Shown: one piece after another, positions 34,254 to 43,830 of the stretch
Numbering within the stretch: the stretch's first letter is position 1
Layout of the letters: the number at the start of each line of letters is the position of its first letter
Source of the DNA: Williamsia maris
GTDB lineage: Bacteria > Actinomycetota > Actinomycetes > Mycobacteriales > Mycobacteriaceae
DNA: 64,000 nucleotides
Direction: 5' to 3'
NCBI RefSeq assembly: GCF_024171815.1
Contig: NZ_JAMTCJ010000002.1
Location: 310,001 to 374,000, forward strand
Notes under the pieces: generated by a model
Database searches by the model: none
Told to the model about the DNA's origin: nothing
What the model saw: the letters and a program-made list of their open reading frames with translations, nothing else
Made by a program: the position numbers and the translations under genes

Positions 34254-35201
34254 ATGTCTGCACCGACCACGACTGCACCGACCACGTTCGACTTCGATGC
34301 GATGCTGTCGAAGATCAAGGACAAGCAGTGGTCCCTGGCCGACATCGACTGGGACGCCCCCGGCGCCGAGATGATCGACCCGGAACTGCACGCCCGGCTC
34401 AAGCCCTTCATGTCGGACCTGATGTGGATCGAGAACGTCGGCGCCCGCGGGTTCGCGGCGATGGCGAAGAAGGCTCCGACGGACACGCTCCGTGAGATCT
34501 ACACCTACTTCCACGCCGAGGAGCAGAAGCACGCCAACGCCGAACTCGCGCTCATGCGCCGGTGGGGCATGCTCGACGGCGACGAGATGCCCGAGCCCAA
34601 CGTCAACGTCAAGCTGATCATCGACTGGCTCGACAAGCACGCCGACGGGCTGAGCCTCAGTGTGCTGGGCACCGTGATCCCGATGCTCGAGGTCGCCCTG
34701 GACGGCGCGCTGGTGAAGTTCATCATGGACGAGATCCACGACCCGATCTGCCAGGAGGCGTTCAAGCACATCAACTCCGACGAATCCCGGCATCTCGCTG
34801 TCGATTTCGCGGTGATCGAGCTGCTGGGCAACTCGACGATGCGCAAGCTGCTCGTCGACACCGTCGGCGCGTGGATGAACCCGTCGCTGATCATCGGAAC
34901 CCTGCGCTACATCCCCCTGCTGAACAAGATGCGCGACAACATCGTCACCATGGGCGTCGACGAGGAACGGCTCTACAGCGCGATGAAGCGCTTCAAGAAG
35001 GTCGGGGAGCGCAACCCGGTCGCGCGGCGCGTGCCCATGTACCGCTTCATCCAGTGGCACGGTGACATGGTGATCAACCGCAATCACCCCTACCACCTCC
35101 TCGCCGATCGCCTGGTGAAGATCAGCAAGCACTACCCGACACGCACGCTCAACTCGAGCCCCACCTGGTCGAAGGAACTCACCTACGAGCCGACCGCCTG
35201 A
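34254..35201 (+). CDS. Ferritin-like diiron oxygenase (AurF-like)
   Basis: A 315-residue helical protein with a carboxylate-bridged diiron site: EIYTYFHAEEQKHANAELALM (E..EExxH), LDGALVKFIMDEIHDPICQEAFKHINSDESRHLAVDF (E, then DExxH). This is the ferritin-like/AurF ligand pattern. ATG 34254 with CAGGAGA upstream. The next gene is a ferredoxin-reductase that starts 1 bp after its stop, the natural electron donor, so the pair is likely an oxygenase/hydroxylase system. Substrate unknown. Confidence 0.83.
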   Translation: MSAPTTTAPTTFDFDAMLSKIKDKQWSLADIDWDAPGAEMIDPELHARLKPFMSDLMWIENVGARGFAAMAKKAPTDTLREIYTYFHAEEQKHANAELALMRRWGMLDGDEMPEPNVNVKLIIDWLDKHADGLSLSVLGTVIPMLEVALDGALVKFIMDEIHDPICQEAFKHINSDESRHLAVDFAVIELLGNSTMRKLLVDTVGAWMNPSLIIGTLRYIPLLNKMRDNIVTMGVDEERLYSAMKRFKKVGERNPVARRVPMYRFIQWHGDMVINRNHPYHLLADRLVKISKHYPTRTLNSSPTWSKELTYEPTA

Positions 35202-35202
35202 C

Positions 35203-36285
35203 GTGGGTCCCTCCCACGAGCCGGCCGGCGACGCGCCGTCGCGCACGTCCGGTCGCTTACAGCTCCAGGTCCGTGAGGTGATCCGGGAGACCGCCGACGC
35301 GGCGTCGGTGGTGTTCGAGGTACCAGCCGACGGGTTCACCTACCGCCCAGGACAGTTCATCACCGTGGGTGCGCAACTCCCGGACGGGATGGCACCGCGC
35401 TGTTACTCGCTGTCGAGTGCGCCCGGACACGACCCGCACCCGGCGATCACCGTGAAACGCGTTCCCGGCGGCCAGGTCTCGAACTGGCTGATCGATCACG
35501 CCACGCCGGGCATGAGCGTCGACATCATCCCCCCGACCGGCGCTTTCACGCCGCGTGAGTGGACCGATGACTTCGTGGTCGTGGCGGCAGGCAGCGGGAT
35601 CACGCCGGCGATGTCGATCATCAAGACCGCGTTGATGACCCATGACAACGCCGTGACGCTGATCTACGCGAATCGCGACGAGCAGTCGGTCATCTTCGCG
35701 GCGGCCATCGAGGATCTCCAGCGGGCCTACCCGTCCAGATTCGCTGTCCGACACTGGCTGGAGTCCGAGCGAGGGTTACCGACGGCGGCCGAACTGGCGC
35801 CGCTGGTCGCCGACGGTGACGAGAACCGGGTCGCATACCTGTGCGGACCGACGCCCTTCATGGACGTCGCGCACGCGGCCCTGGAATCCGCCGGCCTGCC
35901 CGCGACGCGCATCCATCGCGAACTGTTCTATTCGTTGACCACGAACCCGTTCTCGGCGGCCGCGGCAACGACGGCCGCAGCACCCGCCGCTCCGTCCGCG
36001 CCCGCGGAGACCGGGGCGCGCGTCACCGTCGACATCGAGGGTGAGACCCACGAGGTGGCGTGGCCGCGCGACGCGATCCTGCTCGACGTCCTGCTGGACA
36101 ACGGCATCGAGGCACCGTACGTGTGTCGCGAGGGCAATTGCGGCGGTTGCGAATACATCCTCACCGAGGGCGAGGTGGAGATGCGGGTCAACGACACCCT
36201 CGACGACTTCGACCTGCGTCGCGGCGCACGCCTGGCCTGTCAGTCGACGCCGGTCTCCGACGTCGTCGCCATCACCTACGACTGA
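35203..36285 (+). CDS. Ferredoxin reductase with C-terminal [2Fe-2S] domain
   Basis: A 360-residue flavin oxidoreductase like KshB/PaaE. The FAD domain shows PGQFITVG and RCYSLSSAPG (RxYS), the NAD domain shows VVVAAGSGITPAMSII and YLCGPTPFM, and a linker rich in Ala/Pro leads to a plant-type ferredoxin domain with CREGNCGGC and a final Cys in RLACQSTP. Start GTG 35203. It transfers electrons from NAD(P)H, presumably to the diiron protein encoded immediately upstream. Its end overlaps converging nadB by 14 bp. Confidence 0.92.
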   Translation: MGPSHEPAGDAPSRTSGRLQLQVREVIRETADAASVVFEVPADGFTYRPGQFITVGAQLPDGMAPRCYSLSSAPGHDPHPAITVKRVPGGQVSNWLIDHATPGMSVDIIPPTGAFTPREWTDDFVVVAAGSGITPAMSIIKTALMTHDNAVTLIYANRDEQSVIFAAAIEDLQRAYPSRFAVRHWLESERGLPTAAELAPLVADGDENRVAYLCGPTPFMDVAHAALESAGLPATRIHRELFYSLTTNPFSAAAATTAAAPAAPSAPAETGARVTVDIEGETHEVAWPRDAILLDVLLDNGIEAPYVCREGNCGGCEYILTEGEVEMRVNDTLDDFDLRRGARLACQSTPVSDVVAITYD

Positions 36286-37873
36286 CAGCGAGTTGGCTCG
36301 TCGCGCCGATTCCCTCCGCCGACCGGACCTCGGACGCGAGATCGTCTGACCGGAAGTGGCAGCCCAGCGATCCCTCTCGTCGTGCCGCGGCGTCGACGAC
36401 CGCGGCCGCCACCGCGGTCAGGTCGGCGTCCTCGACGTCGCGGATCGACCGGATCCGACGCACCTGGGCCGAGTCGATCAGTTCGGCGAGTCCGCCGAGT
36501 CCGGACGCATCACGGACCACCGCGGCCGACGCCGACATGGCGTCCTGCAGCACGTGACGCGGCAGCACCGGACGCGATTCGGAGATCGGCGGGTCGAACC
36601 GACCGACACTGGAGAACGTTTCTCGCACAGCGTCTTCGGCGACCGATGCGGCTCGTCGCCCCATCACCAGACCCTCGAGCAGGCTGTTCGAGGCGAGACG
36701 GTTGGCGCCGTGCAGCCCGGTGCGCGCGACCTCGCCGGCCGCGAGCAGCCCGTCGATCGAGGTGCGGCCGTCGATGTCGGTGACCACCCCGCCGCACAGG
36801 TAGTGCGCCCCGGGCACCACCGGGATCAGCTGCCGCTGCGGGTCGACGCCGATCGCCCGTACCCCGGCGGTCACGGTCGGGAACCGCTCGGCGACGTCGG
36901 GGATCGCTCGGGCATCGAGGTACACGCACGGCTCACCGCGCTCGGCCATCGCGGCGTGCACCGCCCGGGCGACCACGTCGCGCGGCGCGAGATCCCCCAG
37001 CGGGTGCAGACCGTTCATGATCGAGCGCCCCTTGGAGTCGACGAGTACCGCGCCCTCACCGCGTACGGCCTCGCTGATCAGCGTGCGGCGGCCACGGGCA
37101 CCGGGTGAGTACAGCATCGTCGGATGAAACTGGATGAACTCGAGATCCGACACCTGCGCACCGACACCGAGTGCCAACGCGATGCCGTCACCGGTGCTGC
37201 CGGCAGGATTGGTGGTCGCGGCGTAGAGGTGGCCGAGGCCGCCGGTCGCGAGCAGCACCGACGAACCCATGACCCGGGCGTCGCGGCCGTCGGTGTCGCG
37301 CAGCTCCACCCCGACCGCTCGGCCGTCCGACATCAGGATCGACGTCACGATGCTGTCGTCGAGGACGCGGACGCGGCCGGCGTCGATCCACCGACGCACT
37401 GCGACCCCGAGCGCACGCTGCACCTGGGCGCCGGTCGCATCACCACCGGCGTGGATGATCCGCCGGACGCTGTGTCCACCCTCGCGTGTGCGCAGCAGGC
37501 GGCCGTCGATGTCGGTGTCGAAGCGCGCACCCCACCCGATGAGCGCGGTGACGGCGTCGTACCCGTCGACCAGGATCGCGCGCGCGGCCATCGCATCGGT
37601 GTGCCCCGCCCCCGCCACCAGCGTGTCGGCGAGATGCCGGTCGACGGAGTCCATGCCATCGGCGGGATCGACGGCAGCGGTCGGATCGACGACGGCGATC
37701 CCTCCCTGGGCGTACTGCGTCGCGGTGTCGGACGGGACTCCGGGACGCCACCGGCGCCCCTTGTTGATCACCGTGACCTGCAGACCTGCCTGGGCGGCGC
37801 TGACCGCGGCGGTCAGACCGGCCACCCCGGCACCGACCACGACCAGGTCGGTGCGCGTCGTCATCTCGTCCAT
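36272..37873 (-). CDS. nadB: L-aspartate oxidase NadB
   Basis: A 533-residue FAD enzyme of NAD biosynthesis (aspartate to iminoaspartate). It has VVVGAGVAGLTAAVSAAQAG, TQYAQGGIAV, LEFIQFHPTML, RGEGAVLVDSKG, GAHYLCGGVVTDIDGRT and ARTGLHGANRLASNSLLEGLV with the substrate-binding Arg. ATG 37873 is 5 nt after GGAGG. NadA and NadC are not adjacent, which is unusual because mycobacteria keep nadA-nadB-nadC together. Confidence 0.93.
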   Translation of the reverse strand: MDEMTTRTDLVVVGAGVAGLTAAVSAAQAGLQVTVINKGRRWRPGVPSDTATQYAQGGIAVVDPTAAVDPADGMDSVDRHLADTLVAGAGHTDAMAARAILVDGYDAVTALIGWGARFDTDIDGRLLRTREGGHSVRRIIHAGGDATGAQVQRALGVAVRRWIDAGRVRVLDDSIVTSILMSDGRAVGVELRDTDGRDARVMGSSVLLATGGLGHLYAATTNPAGSTGDGIALALGVGAQVSDLEFIQFHPTMLYSPGARGRRTLISEAVRGEGAVLVDSKGRSIMNGLHPLGDLAPRDVVARAVHAAMAERGEPCVYLDARAIPDVAERFPTVTAGVRAIGVDPQRQLIPVVPGAHYLCGGVVTDIDGRTSIDGLLAAGEVARTGLHGANRLASNSLLEGLVMGRRAASVAEDAVRETFSSVGRFDPPISESRPVLPRHVLQDAMSASAAVVRDASGLGGLAELIDSAQVRRIRSIRDVEDADLTAVAAAVVDAAARREGSLGCHFRSDDLASEVRSAEGIGATSQLAVSRR

Positions 37874-37972
37874 CACGACCTCCGTCGCTCGGAGTTTTCG
37901 CCTGTCAGTCGAAAACGTCGTCTCAGCATAGCTCTCGCCCGCACCCGTCGGTCCCGGGAGCTGTTGCGCACT

Positions 37973-37996
37973 GCCCGATCAAGCGCTTGGTCGGGC
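37973..37996. promoter_or_regulatory. KstR2-type palindromic operator
   Basis: A 24-bp near-perfect palindrome with core ATCAAGCGCTTGGT (37978-37991), which fits the KstR2 consensus AnCAAGnnCTTGnT at every fixed position. It is 20 bp upstream of the thiolase-hydratase start, where binding would block transcription or initiation. Confidence 0.75.
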
Positions 37997-38015
37997 GTGT
38001 TGTTGACTGATCGAC

Positions 38016-40355
38016 GTGGATGAACTCGATCTCCGGACGCCGGTCATCGTCGGCGTGGGACAGGCATCGGAACGGATCGCCGACGACGACTATCGCGCCA
38101 GGGGTGCTGCCGATCTCGCGGCCGATGCCGTGCGCGCCGCCCTCTCCGACACCGGCGCGCCGGCCGAGGCAGTCGCGTCGGCGATCGACACGATCGCGGC
38201 CATGCGCGCCTTCGACGACTCCAGCCCGTACTCACTCGCGGTGCTCGGGGCCGCCGACAACGTGCCGCGTGCGGTGGCCGCACGCATCGGTGCGGATCCG
38301 GCGCGCGCAATCCTCGACGTGACCGGTGGGCAGAGCCCCCAGCACTCGGTGACCGAACTGTGCGCGGCCATTGCCTCGGGGGCGAGCGAGGTCGCCGTCT
38401 CGTTCGGCGCCGAGGTCATCTCCACCGTCCGACATCTCGCGGCGACGGACTCGCCGCCCGACTTCACCGAACACGTCGGCGGCACCCTCGACGACCGCGG
38501 TTTCGGTATCCGGGGATTGACGTCCGCGCAGGCCGCACTCCATGACCTCGTCAGCCCGCCGACGCAGTACTCGATCCTCGAGAACGCGCGCCGCGCCCGT
38601 CTCGGCGTGACCAGAGCCGAGTACCTCGCGATGCTGGGTCGGCTGTTCGCCCCGTTCACCGCGCTGGCCGCGGCCAACCCGCACGCGGCCGCGGCCACCG
38701 AACGCAGTGCCGACGAACTCGTCACGGTCACCGATCGCAACCGACGCATCACCGATGCGTACCCCCGATATCTGATCGCCCGCGATCAGGTGAATCAGGC
38801 TGCGGCGGTGGTGATCATGTCGCTGGGTCGGGCCCGCGACCTGGGAGTACCCGACGACCGGTTGGTGTTCCTGCACGGCCACGCCGATCTCACCGAGCAC
38901 GAGCTGGGCATCCGACCCGACCTCGGCTCGAGCCCGGCCGCGGTCGCAGCGGTCCGCGAGGCGCTGTCGATGGCCGGGGTGGACCTCGATCAGCTGTCCG
39001 CCATGGACCTGTACAGCTGCTTCGGGGTGCCGGTGTTCAACCTGTGCGACGGCTTGGGCCTGGCCACCGACGACCCGCGCGGACTCACGGTCACCGGCGG
39101 CTTGCCGTTCTTCGGCGGCCCGGGCAACAACTACTCGATGCACGCGATCGTCGAGATCGCCCGGCGCGCACGCGCCGACCGCGGATCGTTCGGCATGGTC
39201 GCGGCCAACGGCGGCATCCTCAGCAAGCACTCGGTGGGGATCTACTCGACGGGCCCGGCACCGTGGCGACCGAGCACGAGTCCGTCGCTCCAAGCCGACC
39301 TCGACCGGACACCGACCGTGCCGTTCGCCTACCACGCCGACGGTCCGGCGACGATCGAGTCGTACTCGGTCACGTTCGACCGCACCGGATCCCGCTCCGC
39401 GGTGGTCATCGGCCGTCTCGACGACGGCAGGCGATTCGTCGCCACGCCCGTCGGCGACGACGAGGCCCTGCTCGACCTGCTCACCGGAGACGCCGAGCCC
39501 ATCGGGCAACGGGTCCACGCGCGGGCCGTCGACGCCGGCAACCGGGTGGCGATCGACCGGTCGAGCATGGACCGGTTGCTGCCCGTGGTCGCACCGGTGT
39601 TCCGCGACCGCTACGACGGCCTGCGTCTGACGCGCCACGACCACGTCCTGGAGGTGACGATCGACCGACCCACCGCAGGCAACGCCGTCGACGCCGCCAC
39701 TGCGCGCGATCTGGACGAGGTCATCGGGGCCTTCTGCACCGATGACGATCTGCGGGTCGCGATCGTCACCGGCGCCGGGACCGAGTACTTCGGTGTCGGA
39801 ATCGATCTCGACGGTGTCGGGTCGTCCATGCAGGTCGCGCGACCGATCAACGGATTCGCCGGCCTGAGTGGGCGGCGCCACCTGTCGAAGCCGGTCATCG
39901 CCGCGATCAACGGTCGCGCAGAGGGTGCGGCCATCGACATGGTCCTGTCCTGCCATCTCGCGATCGCCGACGAGAGCGCGACGTTCGCGCTCCCGGAGAC
40001 CGGGTTCGGACTGACCCCCGGTCTCGAGACTCTCGGACGGCTACCCGACGTGATCGGCCGGGCCCTCGCGCACGACATGATCCTGACCGGTCGCCGCCTC
40101 GACGCGACCGAGGCCGTGGCCGCCGGGTTGGTCTCCCGCGTCGTTGCCGCAGGAACCGTTCTCGACGTCGCACGTGAGATGGCCGCGACCATCGCGTCCC
40201 GGTCGCCGATCGCGGCGCGGGCGGCCCTGTCGTACATGGCCTCCGACGACACCAACCCCTCGCCGGTCGACGACGAGCTGATGGTCCACGCCGACACGCT
40301 CGAGGGATTGCGGGCACACCGGGAGGGACGCGGGGCGCACTTCCGGAACCGGTGA
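38016..40355 (+). CDS. Fusion: thiolase-like protein type 1 + enoyl-CoA hydratase/isomerase
   Basis: A 779-residue two-enzyme protein. Residues 1 to about 420 are a SCPx/thiolase-like domain: VIVGVGQASERI, DLYSCFGVPVFNLCDGLGL, FFGGPGNNYSMHAI and ANGGILSKHSVGIYST; the nucleophile position reads VTGGQSPQ, without Cys, as in type 1 thiolase-like proteins. About 430-510 looks like the additional C-terminal domain of that type. From about 535 a crotonase domain follows: VLEVTIDRPTAGNAVD, AAINGRAEGAAIDMVLSCHLAIAD, LPETGFGLTPG. Start GTG 38016. A KstR2-type box precedes it, so a role in steroid or related acyl-CoA breakdown is plausible. Confidence 0.85.
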   Translation: MDELDLRTPVIVGVGQASERIADDDYRARGAADLAADAVRAALSDTGAPAEAVASAIDTIAAMRAFDDSSPYSLAVLGAADNVPRAVAARIGADPARAILDVTGGQSPQHSVTELCAAIASGASEVAVSFGAEVISTVRHLAATDSPPDFTEHVGGTLDDRGFGIRGLTSAQAALHDLVSPPTQYSILENARRARLGVTRAEYLAMLGRLFAPFTALAAANPHAAAATERSADELVTVTDRNRRITDAYPRYLIARDQVNQAAAVVIMSLGRARDLGVPDDRLVFLHGHADLTEHELGIRPDLGSSPAAVAAVREALSMAGVDLDQLSAMDLYSCFGVPVFNLCDGLGLATDDPRGLTVTGGLPFFGGPGNNYSMHAIVEIARRARADRGSFGMVAANGGILSKHSVGIYSTGPAPWRPSTSPSLQADLDRTPTVPFAYHADGPATIESYSVTFDRTGSRSAVVIGRLDDGRRFVATPVGDDEALLDLLTGDAEPIGQRVHARAVDAGNRVAIDRSSMDRLLPVVAPVFRDRYDGLRLTRHDHVLEVTIDRPTAGNAVDAATARDLDEVIGAFCTDDDLRVAIVTGAGTEYFGVGIDLDGVGSSMQVARPINGFAGLSGRRHLSKPVIAAINGRAEGAAIDMVLSCHLAIADESATFALPETGFGLTPGLETLGRLPDVIGRALAHDMILTGRRLDATEAVAAGLVSRVVAAGTVLDVAREMAATIASRSPIAARAALSYMASDDTNPSPVDDELMVHADTLEGLRAHREGRGAHFRNR

Positions 40356-40396
40356 TTGCCGGTTTTGTGGCGCGATGACCGATTCGATGGAAACGT

Positions 40397-42085
40397 GTGG
40401 GGGTGAGCGATTCCCCTGACCTGGTCCTCGGTCCGATCCTGCGTTACGTCGACACCCATCAGGCCACGGTCTGGGTCGAGACCGATCGGGCGTGCACGGT
40501 GGAGGTCTCGACATCCACCGGGTCGACCGGCAGCGAGCCGACGTGGGGAATCGGTGGACACCACTTCGCGATCGTCGTCCTCGACGGGCTGCCCGCGGCG
40601 TCCCTCGTCGACTACCGCGTCGAACTACGGTCCGACGAGCAGACCGCGAGTTGCTGGCCACCCGAGGACGTCCGCGCCGTCTTCCGTACCGCGGACCCCG
40701 ATGGCGACGTGGGCATCTCGTTCGGTTCGTGTCGTCGCGGCGACACCTACGACGACGAGTCCCTGCAGCGCATCGGCGCCGACGCACTCGTCGGCTTGGC
40801 GCGACGGGTCCGCACCGAGGCACCCGCCCACTGGCCGGATCTGTTGCTGCTGCTCGGCGACCAGGTCTACGCCGACGACCCGTCGCCGGAGATCCTCCGA
40901 CAGCTCCACACGCATCGGGCCGCGAACCCGGAGACGACCGCAGCGCTGGGCGACGAGGTCGCCGACGAGATCTGCGATTTCGAGGAGTACACCTGGCTCT
41001 ACCGGGAGTCCTGGGGCACCCCGAAGGTCCGCGCGCTCATGGCCAGTGTGCCGAGCTGCATGATCCTCGACGACCACGATCTGCGCGATGACTGGAACTC
41101 CTCGGCGGACTGGCGACGGACCGTCACCGTCACCGACTGGTGGCCGCGACGGGTGGTCGGCGCGTTCACCTCGTATTGGATCTACCAGCATCTGGGGAAC
41201 CTCTCGCCCACCGAACTCGCCGCCGACCCGATCTACGCGGCCGTCCGGGCGGCACCCGACGACGTCGCCCGGGAGAAGATCCTGGCCGACTTCTCGCTGC
41301 GCGCCGACGCCGAACCGGATTCGACGCGGTGGAGCTACGTGCGCGATCTCGGCCACACGCGGCTGATCATGATCGACTCCCGCTGTTCGCGAGACCTCAC
41401 CCCGGAACGCCGCGCGATGCTCGACGTCGCCGAGTGGGAGTGGTTGCGCACGGTGACGCTCGAGACCGACGCGCGACACATCCTGTTCGGCACCTCCCTG
41501 CCCTATCTGATGCTCCCGGCGTTGCACCACCTCGAACAATGGAACGAGGCCGTCGCGCAGGGCGCCTGGGGTCCCCGCGCCTCCAAGGTCGGCGAGAGGC
41601 TGCGACTCGAGCTCGACCTCGAGCACTGGGCCGCATTCGACAACTCCTTCCGCGACATGGCCGGACTCGTCTCCGAACTCACCGCGCGTGCGACCCCGCC
41701 GGCGTCGGTGGTGTGGCTCTCCGGCGACGTGCACTGTTCGTATGTCGCGGAGGCGCAGCTGACCGAGAAGGCCACCCCGCAGACCGCGCTCTATCAACTG
41801 ACGATGTCGCCGTTCCGCAACCCGCTGGAGCGACCCATCCGGGTGGTGAACCGCATCGCCATCCGCAAACCGATGGTCGGTCTGATGCGTCGACTCTCCC
41901 GACGTGCGCACGTACCGGAGACCCCGATGACGTGGCAGGCGACGGCGGGCCCGTGGTTCGACAACGGCGTCATGTCGCTGACGATCACCGGAGAACGCCT
42001 GCTGATCCGGGTGGAGCACGCATTCGTCGCGCCCGACCGATCGCAGCGGCTGTCGCAGACCCACACCGGTGAACTGACTCGCTGA
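40397..42085 (+). CDS. PhoD-like alkaline phosphatase/phosphodiesterase
   Basis: A 562-residue PhoD-family metallophosphatase. After an Ig-like N-terminal domain (VLGPILRYVDTHQATVWVETD) come FGSCRRGDTYDDE, LLLLLGDQVYADDPSPE, SCMILDDHDLRDDWNSS and a late VVWLSGDVHCSYVAEA, giving the expected Asp/His metal ligands. No signal peptide, so probably cytoplasmic, unlike secreted PhoD. Start GTG 40397 or 40403 is uncertain. Followed at once by a 15-bp tandem repeat. Confidence 0.88.
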   Translation: MGVSDSPDLVLGPILRYVDTHQATVWVETDRACTVEVSTSTGSTGSEPTWGIGGHHFAIVVLDGLPAASLVDYRVELRSDEQTASCWPPEDVRAVFRTADPDGDVGISFGSCRRGDTYDDESLQRIGADALVGLARRVRTEAPAHWPDLLLLLGDQVYADDPSPEILRQLHTHRAANPETTAALGDEVADEICDFEEYTWLYRESWGTPKVRALMASVPSCMILDDHDLRDDWNSSADWRRTVTVTDWWPRRVVGAFTSYWIYQHLGNLSPTELAADPIYAAVRAAPDDVAREKILADFSLRADAEPDSTRWSYVRDLGHTRLIMIDSRCSRDLTPERRAMLDVAEWEWLRTVTLETDARHILFGTSLPYLMLPALHHLEQWNEAVAQGAWGPRASKVGERLRLELDLEHWAAFDNSFRDMAGLVSELTARATPPASVVWLSGDVHCSYVAEAQLTEKATPQTALYQLTMSPFRNPLERPIRVVNRIAIRKPMVGLMRRLSRRAHVPETPMTWQATAGPWFDNGVMSLTITGERLLIRVEHAFVAPDRSQRLSQTHTGELTR

Positions 42086-42086
42086 T

Positions 42087-42131
42087 CCTCTGCGCCCGAC
42101 TCTTCTGCGCCTGACTCCTCTGCGCCCGACA
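42087..42131. repeat. Three 15-bp tandem repeats after phoD
   Basis: Units CCTCTGCGCCCGACT (42087), CTTCTGCGCCTGACT (42102) and CCTCTGCGCCCGACA (42117) lie in perfect tandem, starting 1 bp after the phoD stop codon. No function known. Confidence 0.9.
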
Positions 42132-42215
42132 CCAGGAGGCGGTCAGTAGGGTGGAAAGAGCTTCATCCATCACTGACTCCAGACCCGGGTTCGTGCACAA
42201 CCGTCAGGAGATCTC

Positions 42216-42437
42216 ATGGCCGAATATCGCGTGATCAACCCCAAGGGCGACACCGTCGCCACCAAGGACTTCGATGCCGCGGACGACGCGTACTCGTGGT
42301 TCAAGGAAGCCCAGGACAACACCGAGCTCGGCTGGCGCCTCGAGGTGAACCACGACGGCGACTGGGCGTTCGTCGACGATTCCGAGGGCACCGACGACTC
42401 GACCTCCATCGACGATTCGGACGGACCGTCCAACTGA
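42216..42437 (+). CDS. Small acidic conserved protein
   Basis: A 73-residue acidic protein: AEYRVINPKGDTVATKDFDAADDAYSWFKEAQDN..GWRLEVNHDGDWAFVDD, then an Asp/Ser tail. The strand-helix-strand pattern suggests a compact fold. CAGGAGATCTC lies just before ATG 42216. Its stop overlaps the dehydrogenase start (TGATG), so the two are coupled; function unknown. Confidence 0.78.
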   Translation: MAEYRVINPKGDTVATKDFDAADDAYSWFKEAQDNTELGWRLEVNHDGDWAFVDDSEGTDDSTSIDDSDGPSN

Positions 42438-43819
42438 TGTCCGTCGATGCCACCAACCCGGCCACCGGGGAAACCATCGGGACGTTCGAGCAGCTGACCG
42501 ACGACGCGGTCGCGGACAAGATCGCGATCGCGGCGGAGGCGGCACGGACCTATCGCCTCACCTCGCTCGACGAGCGTGCCGCCGGTCTGCGCCGCGCGGC
42601 CGACATCCTCGACGAGGACAGCGAATCGTTGGCGGCGACCATGACCGCGGAGATGGGCAAGACCCTCACCGCGGCCAAGGCCGAGATCGCCAAGTGTGCG
42701 AAGGGGCTGCGGTACTACGCCGAACACGCACCGGAGATGTTGGCCGACGACATCGCCGACGCCGACGCCGTGAGCGCCGCACGGGCATTCCACCGTTTCC
42801 AACCGCTCGGGGTGATCCTCGCGGTCATGCCGTGGAACTTCCCGCTGTGGCAGGTCATCCGGTTCGCCGCCCCCGGTCTGATGGCCGGCAACGTGGGACT
42901 GCTCAAGCACGCGTCGAACGTCCCGCAGACCGCGCTCTACCTCGAGGACCTGTTCCGTCGGGCCGGGTTGCCCGACGGCGTGTTCCAGACGTTGATCATC
43001 TCCTCCAAGCAGGTGGAGAAGATCCTGCGCGACAAGCGTGTCGCCGCAGCCACTCTCACCGGCAGCGAGGGCGCAGGACGCTCCATCGGCGAGATCGCCG
43101 GTAGCGAGTTGAAGAAGGTCGTCCTCGAACTCGGCGGCTCGGATCCGTTCGTGGTCCTGCCGTCGGCCGACCTCGCGGCGGCGGCCAAGACCGCCACCAC
43201 GGCGCGCTGCCAGAACAACGGTCAGTCGTGCATCGCGGCCAAGCGGTTCATCGTGCACACCGACGTCTACGACGAGTTCGCCGAACACTTCGTCCGCGAG
43301 ATGGCGTCGCGGAAGGTCGGCGATCCCACCGCCGACGACACCGACATCGGCCCCCTGGCGACCGAGCAGGGGCGCACCGACGTCGTCGAGCTCGTCGACG
43401 ACGCTGTCGCCAAGGGCGCCAAGGTGCTGACCGGCGGGACCGTTCCCGACGGTCCCGGGTGGTTCTATCCGCCGACGGTGATCAGCGAGATCACCACAGA
43501 GATGGACATCTACGGTGAAGAGGTCTTCGGACCGGTGGCGTCGCTGTACCGCGCCACCGACACCGACGACGCGTTGCGCATCGCCAACGACACCGACTTC
43601 GGTCTCGGATCCAACGTGTGGACCACCGACGACGCGGAGATCGAGAGGTTCATCAACGGACTCGACGCCGGTCAGGTGTTCGTCAACGGAATGACCACGT
43701 CGTACCCGGAGATCTCGTTCGGCGGCATCAAGAACAGCGGACACGGGCGCGAGCTGACCGCGTTCGGCATCCGGGAGTTCTGTAACGTCAAGACCGTCTG
43801 GGTCGCCGAACAGCCTTGA
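42437..43819 (+). CDS. Succinate-semialdehyde dehydrogenase-like aldehyde dehydrogenase
   Basis: A 460-residue NAD(P)-dependent aldehyde dehydrogenase. The catalytic pair is visible: Glu in VVLELGGSDPFVVLP and Cys in RCQNNGQSCIAAKRF; the fold markers PLGVILAVMPWNFPLWQ, EIFGPV-like EEVFGPVASLYR and the C-terminal EISFGGIKNSGHGRELTAFGIREFCN fit the short (about 460 aa) GabD/Sad clade. ATG 42437 overlaps the small acidic gene by one base. Confidence 0.92.
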   Translation: MSVDATNPATGETIGTFEQLTDDAVADKIAIAAEAARTYRLTSLDERAAGLRRAADILDEDSESLAATMTAEMGKTLTAAKAEIAKCAKGLRYYAEHAPEMLADDIADADAVSAARAFHRFQPLGVILAVMPWNFPLWQVIRFAAPGLMAGNVGLLKHASNVPQTALYLEDLFRRAGLPDGVFQTLIISSKQVEKILRDKRVAAATLTGSEGAGRSIGEIAGSELKKVVLELGGSDPFVVLPSADLAAAAKTATTARCQNNGQSCIAAKRFIVHTDVYDEFAEHFVREMASRKVGDPTADDTDIGPLATEQGRTDVVELVDDAVAKGAKVLTGGTVPDGPGWFYPPTVISEITTEMDIYGEEVFGPVASLYRATDTDDALRIANDTDFGLGSNVWTTDDAEIERFINGLDAGQVFVNGMTTSYPEISFGGIKNSGHGRELTAFGIREFCNVKTVWVAEQP

Positions 43820-43830
43820 GGAGAAGCACT

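Noticed and set aside
41985-42200. Minus-strand frame containing repeated SGAEE peptides
   Set aside because: It is produced by the 15-bp repeats read antisense; no start or homology.
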